DNA of 64,000 bases, taken from positions 1,054,001 to 1,118,000 of the forward strand of contig NZ_PGFJ01000001.1 in the NCBI RefSeq assembly GCF_002797815.1, in the 5' to 3' direction. Below the pieces are notes generated by a model. The model searched no databases, was not told the DNA's origin, and saw only the letters and a program-made list of their open reading frames with translations. The stretch's first letter is position 1, and every line of letters starts with the position of its first letter. Both the position numbers and the translations under genes were made by a program. The stretch is from Mucilaginibacter auburnensis. GTDB lineage: Bacteria; Bacteroidota; Bacteroidia; Sphingobacteriales; Sphingobacteriaceae. This document shows, piece after piece, positions 37,288 to 46,003 of this stretch.

Positions 37288-37803
37288 ATGGATATACAGG
37301 AAAATATTGTAAATAAAGTTGCTCAAAGCGGGCTGGCTACCTTGGATCCGGCCGACTTTTATACTCCAGGCGAACGTGTGGTATATGATATAAAAGATAA
37401 TCTTTTTCACGGGCTTATATTGCGTGAGAAGGACTTTAGAGATTTTGTTAAGGGACACGATTGGAGCCAATACCAGGATAAAAACGTAGCTATAACCTGT
37501 ACCGCCGATGCTATTGTACCGGCATGGGCTTATCTGCTTTTGGCCAACCGTATGGCACCTTATGCCAAAGATGTAGTATTTGGCGACGCAGAGGTTTTAG
37601 AAACGGTTTTATTTGTAAAAGCTATACAAAGCCTTGACCCCGAAAAATATCGGGATCAACGGTTGGTTATAAAAGGTTGTGGTGATGTTGATATCCCTGT
37701 TTCAGCTTACGTAGAATTAGGCAAAAAGCTAACACCTGTAGTTAAAAGCCTTATGTTTGGCGAGCCTTGTTCAACGGTGCCTATTTATAAGCGAAAAGAC
37801 TGA
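37288..37803 (+). CDS. DUF2480 family protein
   Basis: A 171-residue soluble protein recognised as DUF2480, a family almost confined to Bacteroidota. Opening residues MDIQENIVNKVAQSGLATLD (1-20); a conserved middle with TADAIVPAWAYLLLANRM (around 71-88) and KGCGDVDIPVSAYVELGKKL (around 131-150). Two cysteines (in KGCG and GEPCST) could bind metal but there is no clear motif. Cytoplasmic, since no signal is present. Function is unknown. It has its own promoter box. Confidence 0.82.
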   Translation: MDIQENIVNKVAQSGLATLDPADFYTPGERVVYDIKDNLFHGLILREKDFRDFVKGHDWSQYQDKNVAITCTADAIVPAWAYLLLANRMAPYAKDVVFGDAEVLETVLFVKAIQSLDPEKYRDQRLVIKGCGDVDIPVSAYVELGKKLTPVVKSLMFGEPCSTVPIYKRKD

Positions 37804-37897
37804 TTGGGTGGGCTCTGAACTCAAAATATTAAACTATTAAGCGTATTTATGGTCTTAATAACAAACGGCAATTAAACGCCTGGTTTGAAAAACATCA

Positions 37898-38680
37898 ATG
37901 ATGAAAAGATACATTATTACCATAATACTTTTTGCAAGCTGTTATACGCTTGCCTTAGCGCAGGAACTTAAAGCTACAAGCGAGCCTGTTTTTAAACCGG
38001 GGGAGGAGCTTCGTTATAAATTGAAATACGGTATTTTCACCGGTGCTGAAGCAACGTTAAGGGTAGAAGACGGTGGTAAGAAAATTGACGGTCACCCAAG
38101 TTATCATATCAGCGCGAGCGGTAAAACTGCCGGTACGTTTGACGTTTTTTATAAAGTGCGTAACCAGTATGATACTTACATAGATAAGAATACGCTGCTG
38201 CCTTATTACTATACAGAGAACAGACGCGAAGGCGGATACAGACACACAGATAATGTTACGTTTAATCATCCTGAAGGGAAAGTAACAGCTGATAAAGGCA
38301 CCTTTCCTTTTAAAGGAAAGATATTTGATTTTGTATCTGCTTACTATTTTGCCCGTAACCTTGACGTATCTCAATTAAAGGTTGGTGATAAATTAGACAT
38401 GCCCTACTTTTTGGAAGATGGCATACATACATTAACAATTACCTACATGGGTAAAGAACAGGTTAAGTGTGCCATGGGTACTTTCAATTGTCTTAAATTT
38501 AACCCCACCATAATACCGGGACGCATCTTTAAAAAAGATAGCAAGCTTTATTTGTGGATAACTGATGATGGAAACCGCATACCTGTGAAAGCCCATGTGG
38601 GTTTGGTTGTGGGTAGCGTAACAATGGATCTTACGGCAGCTAATGGACTTAAGTATCCGTTAAATCCTGTACAAAAATAA
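37898..38680 (+). CDS. Exported DUF3108 family protein
   Basis: A 260-residue protein with signal peptide MMKRYIITIILFASCYTLAL (1-20) cleaved before QELK, thus periplasmic or outer-membrane facing. The mature part begins FKPGEELRYKLKYGIFTGAE (31-50 approx.), characteristic of DUF3108, and is a beta-rich lipocalin-like fold. Function is unknown. It lies 7 bp before the DUF3109 gene, so the two are an operon. The Cys at position 15 might suggest a lipobox (ASC) but no typical L-(A/S)-G-C is present. Confidence 0.8.
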   Translation: MMKRYIITIILFASCYTLALAQELKATSEPVFKPGEELRYKLKYGIFTGAEATLRVEDGGKKIDGHPSYHISASGKTAGTFDVFYKVRNQYDTYIDKNTLLPYYYTENRREGGYRHTDNVTFNHPEGKVTADKGTFPFKGKIFDFVSAYYFARNLDVSQLKVGDKLDMPYFLEDGIHTLTITYMGKEQVKCAMGTFNCLKFNPTIIPGRIFKKDSKLYLWITDDGNRIPVKAHVGLVVGSVTMDLTAANGLKYPLNPVQK

Positions 38681-38687
38681 ATTTTAA

Positions 38688-39266
38688 ATGATTGAAGTAG
38701 GCAGCGTGCTGGTGCACGAAGATGTTGTTAAACAAAACTTTGTTTGCAACTTAAATAAATGTAAAGGTGCTTGCTGCCTTGAAGGAGACTCCGGTGCTCC
38801 GCTGGAAGCTTCTGAATTGGATATTTTAAAAGAAATATATCCTAAAGTAAAGCCTTATATGACGGCGAAAGGCATTAATACTATTGAGCGCGAAGGTACA
38901 CATGTTACAGATTTTGAGGGTGATTATACTACACCTTGTGTTGATACCAATAAAGAGTGTGCTTATGTAACATGGGAAAATGGTATTACCAAGTGCGCTA
39001 TTGAAAAGGCTTACGAAGAAGGTGCAGTTGATTGGAAGAAGCCTATATCATGTCATTTATATCCTATTCGTATAACTAAATACCCTGAATTTGATGTGCT
39101 GAACTATGACCGCTGGAGTATTTGCAGCCCCGCATGTAGTTTTGGCGACGAACTCAAAGTAAGTGTTCATCAATTTTTAAAAGGTCCGCTTATTAGAAAG
39201 TACGGTGAAGAATGGTACACTGAATTGGACGAAGCCGCTGAGTATTTAAAATCTTCGGGATTATAG
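38688..39266 (+). CDS. DUF3109 family cysteine-rich protein (YkgJ-like metal binding)
   Basis: A 192-residue cytoplasmic protein with many cysteines: Cys20, Cys25, Cys29 and Cys30 in CNLNKCKGACC, then PCVDTNKEC, TKCAIEK, SCHLYPIR and SICSPACSFG. This pattern resembles YkgJ-type zinc or iron-sulfur clusters. Members of DUF3109 occur widely in Bacteroidota; no enzymatic role is established. It is linked by a 7-bp gap to the exported DUF3108 gene. Metal type cannot be told from sequence. Confidence 0.84.
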   Translation: MIEVGSVLVHEDVVKQNFVCNLNKCKGACCLEGDSGAPLEASELDILKEIYPKVKPYMTAKGINTIEREGTHVTDFEGDYTTPCVDTNKECAYVTWENGITKCAIEKAYEEGAVDWKKPISCHLYPIRITKYPEFDVLNYDRWSICSPACSFGDELKVSVHQFLKGPLIRKYGEEWYTELDEAAEYLKSSGL

Positions 39267-39396
39267 TTTAATTTTTAACTCAAACTCAAATAGCTATTTC
39301 TTGTTATAGGTGCGTGTGGTTACACTCAATTTAACAACGGCGGCACAACGCTTTTACAATTAAATTGAATAATATTGCATTTATTACTTCACAACA

Positions 39397-40533
39397 ATGA
39401 AAATAGCTTTAATCACGGGTATCACCGGTCAAGACGGTGCTTATCTGGCTGAATTTCTTTTAAAAAAAGGATATTTTGTCCACGGGGTTAAAAGAAGGTC
39501 TTCATTGTTTAATACTGATCGTATAGATCACTTATACCATGATCAGCATGAATTAGGTGCAAAATTCAAGCTGCATTACGGCGATCTTACCGACTCAACT
39601 AATCTCATTCGAATAATACAGGAAACTCAACCCGACGAGATCTATAACCTGGCTGCGCAAAGCCATGTTAAGGTTAGTTTTGATACACCTGAATATACAG
39701 CCAATGCAGACGGAATTGGCACTTTGCGTATTCTTGAAGCAGTGCGTTTGCTCGGCTTAACAAAAAAAACACGCATTTATCAGGCGTCAACGTCTGAGTT
39801 ATATGGTTTGGTACAGGCTGTACCACAAAGTGAAACCACTCCATTTTATCCACGCTCTCCCTATGCTGTTGCTAAAATGTATGGCTATTGGATAATAGTC
39901 AACTATCGCGAAGCATATAATATGTATGCCTGCAATGGCATATTATTTAACCATGAAAGCCCCATCAGAGGCGAAACATTCGTCACCCGTAAAATTACCA
40001 GAGCTGCCGCTAAAATTGCCTTGGGCCTTCAAAACTGTCTTTATGTGGGTAACCTGTCAGCACAGCGTGATTGGGGGCATGCTAAAGATTACGTTGAAGC
40101 CATGTGGCTGATGTTACAACAGGAAAAGGCAGAAGACTTCGTAGTAGCAACCGGTATTACCACAACAGTAAGAGATTTTATAAAAATGAGTTTTGCTGAG
40201 TTGGGTGTAGAAGTAGAATTTAGCGGCAAGGACGAGTATGAACGAGGCGTTATTATTGATGTGGACAGAGACAGGGCCGCAGAACTCGGCCTTAACCAGG
40301 AGGCGTTGCCAATGGGGCAAACTATCGTTAAAGTTGATCCAAGGTATTTCAGGCCAACAGACGTTGATCTGTTAATTGGCGATGCCACTAAAGCCAAACA
40401 AAAGTTAGGTTGGACACCTAAATATGATCTGCCTGCATTGGTGAAGGATATGGTAATATCTGACCTACACTTAGTCGAAAAAGACGATTACCTGCAAAAA
40501 GGTGGTTTTAAAACTTTAAATTATTTTGAATAG
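39397..40533 (+). CDS. gmd: GDP-mannose 4,6-dehydratase
   Basis: Cytoplasmic extended short-chain dehydrogenase that turns GDP-mannose into GDP-4-keto-6-deoxymannose, the entry to GDP-fucose and GDP-rhamnose. 378 residues, normal length. NADP loop TGITGQDG (7-14), catalytic YAVAK (Tyr156, Lys160), substrate region QASTSELYG (around 129-137) and [16 protein letters not shown] (around 184-199). The usual partner (fcl/wcaG or rmd) is not next to it. A near-consensus TAATATTG box lies 19 nt before the ATG. Confidence 0.97.
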   Translation: MKIALITGITGQDGAYLAEFLLKKGYFVHGVKRRSSLFNTDRIDHLYHDQHELGAKFKLHYGDLTDSTNLIRIIQETQPDEIYNLAAQSHVKVSFDTPEYTANADGIGTLRILEAVRLLGLTKKTRIYQASTSELYGLVQAVPQSETTPFYPRSPYAVAKMYGYWIIVNYREAYNMYACNGILFNHESPIRGETFVTRKITRAAAKIALGLQNCLYVGNLSAQRDWGHAKDYVEAMWLMLQQEKAEDFVVATGITTTVRDFIKMSFAELGVEVEFSGKDEYERGVIIDVDRDRAAELGLNQEALPMGQTIVKVDPRYFRPTDVDLLIGDATKAKQKLGWTPKYDLPALVKDMVISDLHLVEKDDYLQKGGFKTLNYFE

Positions 40534-40554
40534 CATATAACAACATCAACCTGC

Positions 40555-42177
40555 ATGAAAAGAATTTACCTGAGCATAATTTTACTGACCTTAATAGTAA
40601 CCGTAACTAAAGCGCAGGTGCAATACCAGCCTTATTCTTACCAGTTCTATCAAAAATTTAACGCAGATGCTTATTCTACAAAAACGCGTTTTCATACTTC
40701 GTTAAAGCCCTTTTTAATAGATGATAGCGTTTTACAGCGCAGGTATCAGGAGTTGATCAACTACGGGAAAGATACAACGGTTAAACATAGTTGGGTGCAC
40801 AGAAAAATTTTTAATGAGCATTTAATAGAAGTAAACGATAAGGAGTACACTTTTTTTGCAGATTACCTTACTGATATTACTGCCGGCAGAGACATATCCG
40901 GCAAAAAGAGCGTTTGGCGTAATACACGCGGCTTTCAGTTAGGCGGGACTATAGGTAAAAACTTTTATTTCTACTCTGCCGGTTATGAAAACCAGGCTGT
41001 ATTTCCTGATTACTATCGTCAGTATATTGACCAGGTTGGCGTAGTTCCAGGCCAGGCATTTGATCGTTCGTTTTCAGAGAAAGATGAGAAAGATTGGTCT
41101 AACGTAATAGCATTAGTATCATACACGCCGGCAAAATTTTTGAATGTTACGCTGGGTCATGACAGAAACTTTATTGGTGATGGCTATCGTTCGCAATTGT
41201 TGTCAGATAACGCTTCTCCTTATCCTTTTTTGAAGCTTACGGGAAGTTTGGGTAATGTTAAGTACATGACCATGTGGGCTTATATGACCGATCCGGCTTC
41301 GCCACAGGTATCATATGTGAATGGCTACCGTAAAAAGTGGGGTGCGTTTCACTACCTGGATTGGAGCGTGACCAATCGCTTATCCTTAGGATTTTTTGAA
41401 TCTATTATATGGGCTGAACGCGATGGTGATGGCAATTACAGAGGTTTTGATTTTAACTACGCTAATCCTATTATTTTCCTGCGCCCTGCAGAGGCATCTA
41501 TTGGTTCGCCTGATAATGCTTTGATCGGTTTTACAGGTAAATATAAATTAACAGACGGTATAGCAGCTTACGGGCAATTTATATTAGACGAATTTGAAAG
41601 TAAAAGCTTTTTTTCCAATCCCGGAAGTTCGCGTAACAAGTATGCATTTCAAATAGGCGTACGAGGCGCTAATCTTTTCAAAGTAAAGAACCTGAACTAT
41701 CTGGTTGAATATAATTCTGCACGACCATATACTTATTCTGAACAAACATCACTTACCAATTACAGCCAGCAAGGCGAATCTTTAGCGCATCCGTTTGGAG
41801 CCAATTACCGGGAAACAGTAGGGCTTTTAAACTACAGCTATAAACGATTTGACTTTAGTGGCCAGGTAAATTATGCCCGATACGGACTTGATGTAGATGC
41901 TACTAATTATGGTAAAGACATATTTAAAAGCTATGTATATCCTGCTAAAGCTAATGGTAATTTCATCGGTCAGGGTTTAGCTACTGATATGATCTATCTG
42001 AATGGCAGAGTAGCCTATATACTAAACCCTAAGTATAACCTACGCTTAGAGGCAGGGCTTACTTTTAGAAGTGAAAAGAATACGCTGTTCAATGATAAAA
42101 CTACAATGGTGGTGTTTGCACTGCGTAGCTCTTTCCGCCATTTATATGAAGACATATCGCGATACAGAGCTTATTGA
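40555..42177 (+). CDS. RemB/Wzi-like outer-membrane protein
   Basis: A 540-residue exported protein with signal peptide (1-20, ending TKAQ) and many amphipathic aromatic strands consistent with an outer-membrane barrel of 16-18 strands. The pattern LGHDRNFIGDGYRSQLLSDN (around 200-219) is shared by Wzi capsule-assembly porins and the gliding motility protein RemB of Flavobacterium. It follows gmd by 21 bp, which supports a role at the cell surface in polysaccharide attachment, or in motility. The exact role is unsettled. It is followed by a bidirectional terminator. Confidence 0.75.
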   Translation: MKRIYLSIILLTLIVTVTKAQVQYQPYSYQFYQKFNADAYSTKTRFHTSLKPFLIDDSVLQRRYQELINYGKDTTVKHSWVHRKIFNEHLIEVNDKEYTFFADYLTDITAGRDISGKKSVWRNTRGFQLGGTIGKNFYFYSAGYENQAVFPDYYRQYIDQVGVVPGQAFDRSFSEKDEKDWSNVIALVSYTPAKFLNVTLGHDRNFIGDGYRSQLLSDNASPYPFLKLTGSLGNVKYMTMWAYMTDPASPQVSYVNGYRKKWGAFHYLDWSVTNRLSLGFFESIIWAERDGDGNYRGFDFNYANPIIFLRPAEASIGSPDNALIGFTGKYKLTDGIAAYGQFILDEFESKSFFSNPGSSRNKYAFQIGVRGANLFKVKNLNYLVEYNSARPYTYSEQTSLTNYSQQGESLAHPFGANYRETVGLLNYSYKRFDFSGQVNYARYGLDVDATNYGKDIFKSYVYPAKANGNFIGQGLATDMIYLNGRVAYILNPKYNLRLEAGLTFRSEKNTLFNDKTTMVVFALRSSFRHLYEDISRYRAY

Positions 42178-42185
42178 TAAATAAT

Positions 42186-42219
42186 AAAAAAGCTGCAAAT
42201 GAAAATTTGCAGCTTTTTT
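42186..42219. terminator. Bidirectional intrinsic terminator between RemB/Wzi-like gene and nadD
   Basis: Stem AAGCTGCAAAT with ATTTGCAGCTT flanked by A and T runs on both sides, serving both converging genes. Confidence 0.92.
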
Positions 42220-42234
42220 ATTACTCGTATATGC

Positions 42235-42810
42235 TTATCTACGATACAAGCTTTTGCTCTCGATAAATTTCAACACCGCATCCGGAACAAAAAATTGGAC
42301 GTTCTTTTTCTCTGCTATGGACTTACGTATAAATGTAGCAGACAGCTCCATTTGCGGGGTCATGGTGATAGTTACAGATGGGTGAGAGGCCAGTTCTGCA
42401 TTTTCATATCCGGGACGCGGGTACACATATATTTGATGATCGCGAAGTATAAGCTTATAATTTTTCCATTTGGGCAACGATATCAGATTGTCTGATCCCA
42501 TAATCAGCGCAAATTCATGTTGTGGATATTTCTCCTTAAGATGAGTGAGTGTATCAATGGTATAGGAGGGCTGCGGAAGCTTTAACTCCACGTCGCTTAC
42601 CTCAATATTCTCCGCGTTATCCGTGGCTAAACGTGCCATCTCCAGCCTGTCGTAAGTGCTGATGAGGTCGCCATATTTTTTTAGCGGATTTTGCGGAGAC
42701 ACCACCAGCCAAACTTTATCTAAATTGGTATGGTTGGCTAAATAATTAGCAATAATTAAATGCCCGATGTGAATAGGATTAAACGAACCAAATAGCAAGC
42801 CTATTTTCAT
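42235..42810 (-). CDS. nadD: Nicotinate-nucleotide adenylyltransferase
   Basis: Nucleotidyltransferase making nicotinate adenine dinucleotide from nicotinate mononucleotide and ATP, in NAD synthesis. 191 residues, standard length. The GSFNPIHIGH motif (8-17) is the T/HxGH nucleotide site; the second, ISxTxxR-like, appears as ELSATFIRKSIAEK (around 160-173). Last gene of the minus-strand set yicC-gmk-nadD. Start ATG at 42810. Confidence 0.97.
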   Translation of the reverse strand: MKIGLLFGSFNPIHIGHLIIANYLANHTNLDKVWLVVSPQNPLKKYGDLISTYDRLEMARLATDNAENIEVSDVELKLPQPSYTIDTLTHLKEKYPQHEFALIMGSDNLISLPKWKNYKLILRDHQIYVYPRPGYENAELASHPSVTITMTPQMELSATFIRKSIAEKKNVQFFVPDAVLKFIESKSLYRR

Positions 42811-42835
42811 TCTCTTAAGATAGCTCCGACACCCT

Positions 42836-42876
42836 AACTTGAGCCTTATATTCCCCCTTCAGGGGGTTAGGGGGTT
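42836..42876. repeat. REP-like G/C hairpin overlapping the gmk stop codon
   Basis: The core CCCCC-TTCA-GGGGG (42853-42866) is followed by GTTAGGGGG and preceded by CACCCTAACTT, the style of Bacteroidota REP-type palindromes (AACCCCCTAACCCCCT on the minus strand). The loop contains the TGA stop of gmk, so the last residues INPLTP of guanylate kinase are encoded by the element. Confidence 0.65.
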
Positions 42877-43440
42877 AATAAAATCAGTTACCAGCTTTTC
42901 TGCCTCGGCACAAGCCGTATTAAGATCGTAATTTTTGAGTATAATATCAAATTTAGGAGCATAATTCAACTCCTTTTCCGCCTTTACAAAGCGTTCTTGT
43001 AGTTTTTCTGCACTATCTGTACCTCTTCCGGTCAAACGTTGTTTTAAAACCTCTAATGATGGCGGCTGCACAAAAATGGCAAGCGCCTGTTCGGCATATT
43101 TACGTTTAAGGTGCAATCCGCCTTCAACATCAATATCAAAGATCACGGTTTTGCCGGAATCCCAGATCCGTTCAATCTCTTCTCTGAGCGTACCGTAAAA
43201 TGTTCCTGTGTATACCTCTTCAAACTCTACAAACTGTTTTTTTGCAATGCGGTGTAAAAACTCTTCTTTGCTAATAAAGTAATAGTCTTTTTTGTCTACC
43301 TCATCTCCACGACGCTGGCGCGTAGTAGCAGAAATAGAAAATTCAAGGTTGGGTATCTTTTTTAAAAGATGGTGTACGATGGTTGTTTTACCTGCACCCG
43401 ATGGAGCTGAAAATATAATGAGTTTACCTTCTTTGGTCAT
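42859..43440 (-). CDS. gmk: Guanylate kinase
   Basis: P-loop kinase converting GMP to GDP. 193 residues. Walker A SAPSGAGKTT (11-20), guanine-binding region ISATTRQRRGDEVDKKDYYF (35-54, with the Arg/Asp/Tyr pattern), DIDVEGG (around 98-104), lid RLTGRGTDS (around 134-142). The C-terminus INPLTP is read from a REP-like hairpin that also supplies the stop. The gene lies between yicC and nadD on the minus strand. The 81-bp gap to yicC is a perfect palindrome. Confidence 0.97.
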   Translation of the reverse strand: MTKEGKLIIFSAPSGAGKTTIVHHLLKKIPNLEFSISATTRQRRGDEVDKKDYYFISKEEFLHRIAKKQFVEFEEVYTGTFYGTLREEIERIWDSGKTVIFDIDVEGGLHLKRKYAEQALAIFVQPPSLEVLKQRLTGRGTDSAEKLQERFVKAEKELNYAPKFDIILKNYDLNTACAEAEKLVTDFINPLTP

Positions 43441-43459
43441 TGGTCATTGATCACTCGTC

Positions 43460-43512
43460 ATTGGTCATTAGTCATTGGTCATTTTGCTTTTCACTAATGA
43501 CTAATGACCAAT
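43460..43512. repeat. 17-bp perfect inverted repeat of simple words between yicC and gmk
   Basis: ATTGGTCATTAGTCATT at 43460-43476 and its exact reverse complement at 43496-43512, separated by 19 bp. The surrounding bases repeat the same words (TCATTGGTCATT, ACTAATGACT). As RNA it would form a long stem inside the yicC-gmk message. Confidence 0.9.
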
Positions 43513-43521
43513 AACTAATGA

Positions 43522-44397
43522 CTATAAAACATTAAGTAATTGTTCTTTTATTTTTTCCAGCTCCTCTTTCATGCCTACTACCAGTTTTTGAATATTGGCA
43601 TCATTAGCTTTTGAGCCGAGTGTGTTTATTTCCCTGCCTATTTCCTGAGAAATAAAACCCAGTTTCTTGCCATTGGCATCCGCATTCTGCAATGTTTCTA
43701 TGAAGTAATCGCAGTGCGTTTTTAAACGAAGTTTTTCCTCAGTGATATCCAATTTGTCAATGTAGTAGATCAACTCCTGCTCAAAGCGATTTTGATCTAC
43801 AGCTTCACGGCCAACAGCCTCACCTAAAAATTGATTTAAACGTTCGCGAATAATAGGTATACGTTTGGGCTCTTCTATTTCAACCTGTTTCAGATTATCT
43901 AATATGATACCTATACGATATTTAACATCTTTTTCCAGGGTGTCGCCTTCATCCTTACGGAATTGCTGAAATTCAGCCATAGCCTGTTTAAAAGTATTTT
44001 CAACAATTTTCCATTCTTCTTCCGAAACAGTTTCCTCGTCGTACTTTACAACCTCCGGCAAGCCCAGTGCTAACTGTAAAAGATTATTAGCAGGCTGCCC
44101 TAATTCGGCACTAACTTCCTGCAATTGTGTTAAATAATGTTTAAGAAGAACAGAATTGATACCTGCTGCTTTAACTGTAGCGCTGGCTTGTTCTGTTGTT
44201 ATAGAAAGATTTACTTTGCCGCGTTCAATTTGCTTGCTGCAATCGTTACGTAACTGAAACTCTTTTTCAGAAAACACTTTGGGTAAGCGCAGACTCAGTT
44301 CAAGAAACTTACTGTTAAGCGACTTAATTTCGACGGTATATTTTGTGTTGCCTGTGTCAAAACTGGCAATGCCATACCCGGTCATTGATTTTATCAT
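43522..44397 (-). CDS. YicC family endoribonuclease
   Basis: A 291-residue protein of the YicC family, endoribonucleases implicated in small-RNA turnover and stress. The conserved start MIKSMTGYG is at the ATG at 44397; a TTG two codons earlier was rejected. The N-terminal VEIKSLNSKFLELSLRLPK (25-43) and the C-terminal DUF1732 segment (about 205-291, with KLGFISQEIGREINTLGSK) are present. A perfect TATCTTTG box ends 3 nt before the ATG. It is first in the yicC-gmk-nadD set, as in many bacteria where yicC precedes gmk. Confidence 0.93.
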   Translation of the reverse strand: MIKSMTGYGIASFDTGNTKYTVEIKSLNSKFLELSLRLPKVFSEKEFQLRNDCSKQIERGKVNLSITTEQASATVKAAGINSVLLKHYLTQLQEVSAELGQPANNLLQLALGLPEVVKYDEETVSEEEWKIVENTFKQAMAEFQQFRKDEGDTLEKDVKYRIGIILDNLKQVEIEEPKRIPIIRERLNQFLGEAVGREAVDQNRFEQELIYYIDKLDITEEKLRLKTHCDYFIETLQNADANGKKLGFISQEIGREINTLGSKANDANIQKLVVGMKEELEKIKEQLLNVL

Positions 44398-44400
44398 GCG

Positions 44401-44408
44401 CAAAGATA
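44401..44408 (-). promoter_or_regulatory. -7 promoter box of yicC-gmk-nadD
   Basis: TATCTTTG on the minus strand matches TAnnTTTG and ends 3 nt before the yicC ATG. Confidence 0.6.
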
Positions 44409-44532
44409 GTGTTTTTGCTAAAAACCATTGCGGTATGGTAATAATCTGTTAAGCCACGGTTCCCCATTGCTGACTTACACGCTTTAACAAAATTTAACGT
44501 TAAATAATTTAAAGTTTAATTAATTTAGCATT

Positions 44533-45270
44533 GTGTTGTTAAAGCCTTTTTTATTGCGTGCCGGATTTTTTTTCGCGCTGTTATTTGTTTTTTTCTGCGG
44601 AAGCGCTAACGCGCAGAAGTTATTATCTGTAACTGGTGTTACCTTTCAGGGAGCGTCACAGCAGCGTGTATCGGGTGTAACTGTTGGCAACTTTAATAAG
44701 CGTACAATCTCAATCAGCGATGAATTTGGTGTTTTTAGAATAGAAGCTGCAGTTGGTGATACACTTATTTTCAGTAAAACGCAGTATACAAGCCAAACCC
44801 TCATTGTGTTGAATGACAATATGCTATCTATTTATATGCAGCCTATTGTTACGCTTGATGAAGTAACCATTAATGATATGAGCACCAGGCAGGAGCTTGA
44901 TGCAACCATGTTAAACTATAAACGCACGGGGCAATACTCGCGTCCGGGAGTGTTAGGGTCTATCTTATCTCCGGTTACCGGTATATATTCATTGTTAGGT
45001 AAAGGACCTGCAAGGGCACGAAGGTTTGAAGCCTTTTCAAAACGTGAGCTTGAAGATATAGAGATAGAGAAGAAATACAACCGTGATATTATTAAGGAGA
45101 TCATACCAGCTATATCCAATGAAGACCTGGACGCGTTTATGGTATTATTCAAGCCATCATACGACCAGGTAAAGGTGTGGGCTCATTATGATATTATTAA
45201 GTACGTACAAACATCATACGATTACTATTCCAAAAACAAAGAAAGCCTGAAACCGCAAAAGTTATATTAA
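44533..45270 (+). CDS. Exported carboxypeptidase-regulatory-like domain protein
   Basis: A 245-residue protein with a signal peptide (residues 1-28, ending SANAQ) and a CarboxypepD_reg-like beta-sandwich (about 32-120: GVTVGNFNKRTISISDEFGV, GDTLIFSKTQYTS, VTLDEVTIN). Such domains occur at the start of TonB-dependent receptors, but here the remainder is a helical charged region (150-245) with no barrel or plug, so it is a free-standing periplasmic protein of unknown function. Start is GTG at 44533, 4 nt after a near-consensus TAATTTAG box. It overlaps rnc by 4 bp at its 3' end. Confidence 0.82.
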   Translation: MLLKPFLLRAGFFFALLFVFFCGSANAQKLLSVTGVTFQGASQQRVSGVTVGNFNKRTISISDEFGVFRIEAAVGDTLIFSKTQYTSQTLIVLNDNMLSIYMQPIVTLDEVTINDMSTRQELDATMLNYKRTGQYSRPGVLGSILSPVTGIYSLLGKGPARARRFEAFSKRELEDIEIEKKYNRDIIKEIIPAISNEDLDAFMVLFKPSYDQVKVWAHYDIIKYVQTSYDYYSKNKESLKPQKLY

Positions 45271-45992
45271 ATACCCAGAGCTTCACAAGCTTTTTCCGCT
45301 GCAAGCTTTTCGGCGTTCTTTTTACTGAATTCTTTGCCGAGCCCTAATATTTGCCCGTCTATACTTGCCTGTACAGTAAACAGTTTCAAGCTTTCGCCAA
45401 CCTGATTTTCAACCAGATCAAATGATATATCCTTACCGTGCCTCTGGCACCACTCAATTAACTTACTTTTAAAGTTGGTTTCGGTTTGCTCAAGCGTATG
45501 TATATCAATATGCGTTTTGATGATGTGGTTAACCAAAAAATCGCGCGTAAAGTTATAGCCTTTGTCAAGGTAAATGGCACCTACCAGTGCCTCAAAGGCA
45601 TCACCCAATAATGAACCCTGGCGGGAGGGGCCAAGCATTCGTGAATCATATTCTATCAGTTGCTCAAAGCCCAGTTTACGGGCCAGCTGGTTCAAATTTT
45701 GACGGTTTACTATTTTTGAACGAAGCTCTGTTAAAAAGCCTTCGTCTTCATAAGGGTAAAGTTTAAATAGCACTTCGGCCACCACGCTGCCTAAAACAGC
45801 GTCACCTAAAAACTCAAGCCGCTCATTGCTGTTTTTAACCCCCTTTTTTACGTTTTGGGCAACAGATTTGTGCCTGAAAGCTAACCTGTATAACAGCAAA
45901 TTGCCCGGCACAAAGCCGAGCAAATTTCTTAAAACTTTAACATATTTTTTATGAGGCGATAAATAGAGCTTATATAAACGGCTAACGGGCAT
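45267..45992 (-). CDS. rnc: Ribonuclease III
   Basis: Double-strand-specific endoribonuclease processing rRNA and regulatory RNA. 241 residues. The signature NERLEFLGDAVLGS (56-69) carries the metal-binding Glu60 and Asp64; the second metal site is GDAFEALVGAIYLD (around 126-139). The double-stranded RNA-binding domain (about 170-241) ends FSKKNAEKLAAEKACEALGI. It follows fabF by 11 bp in the acpP-fabF-rnc operon, a classic order. Confidence 0.97.
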   Translation of the reverse strand: MPVSRLYKLYLSPHKKYVKVLRNLLGFVPGNLLLYRLAFRHKSVAQNVKKGVKNSNERLEFLGDAVLGSVVAEVLFKLYPYEDEGFLTELRSKIVNRQNLNQLARKLGFEQLIEYDSRMLGPSRQGSLLGDAFEALVGAIYLDKGYNFTRDFLVNHIIKTHIDIHTLEQTETNFKSKLIEWCQRHGKDISFDLVENQVGESLKLFTVQASIDGQILGLGKEFSKKNAEKLAAEKACEALGI

Positions 45993-46003
45993 TAACGTTA
46001 CTA

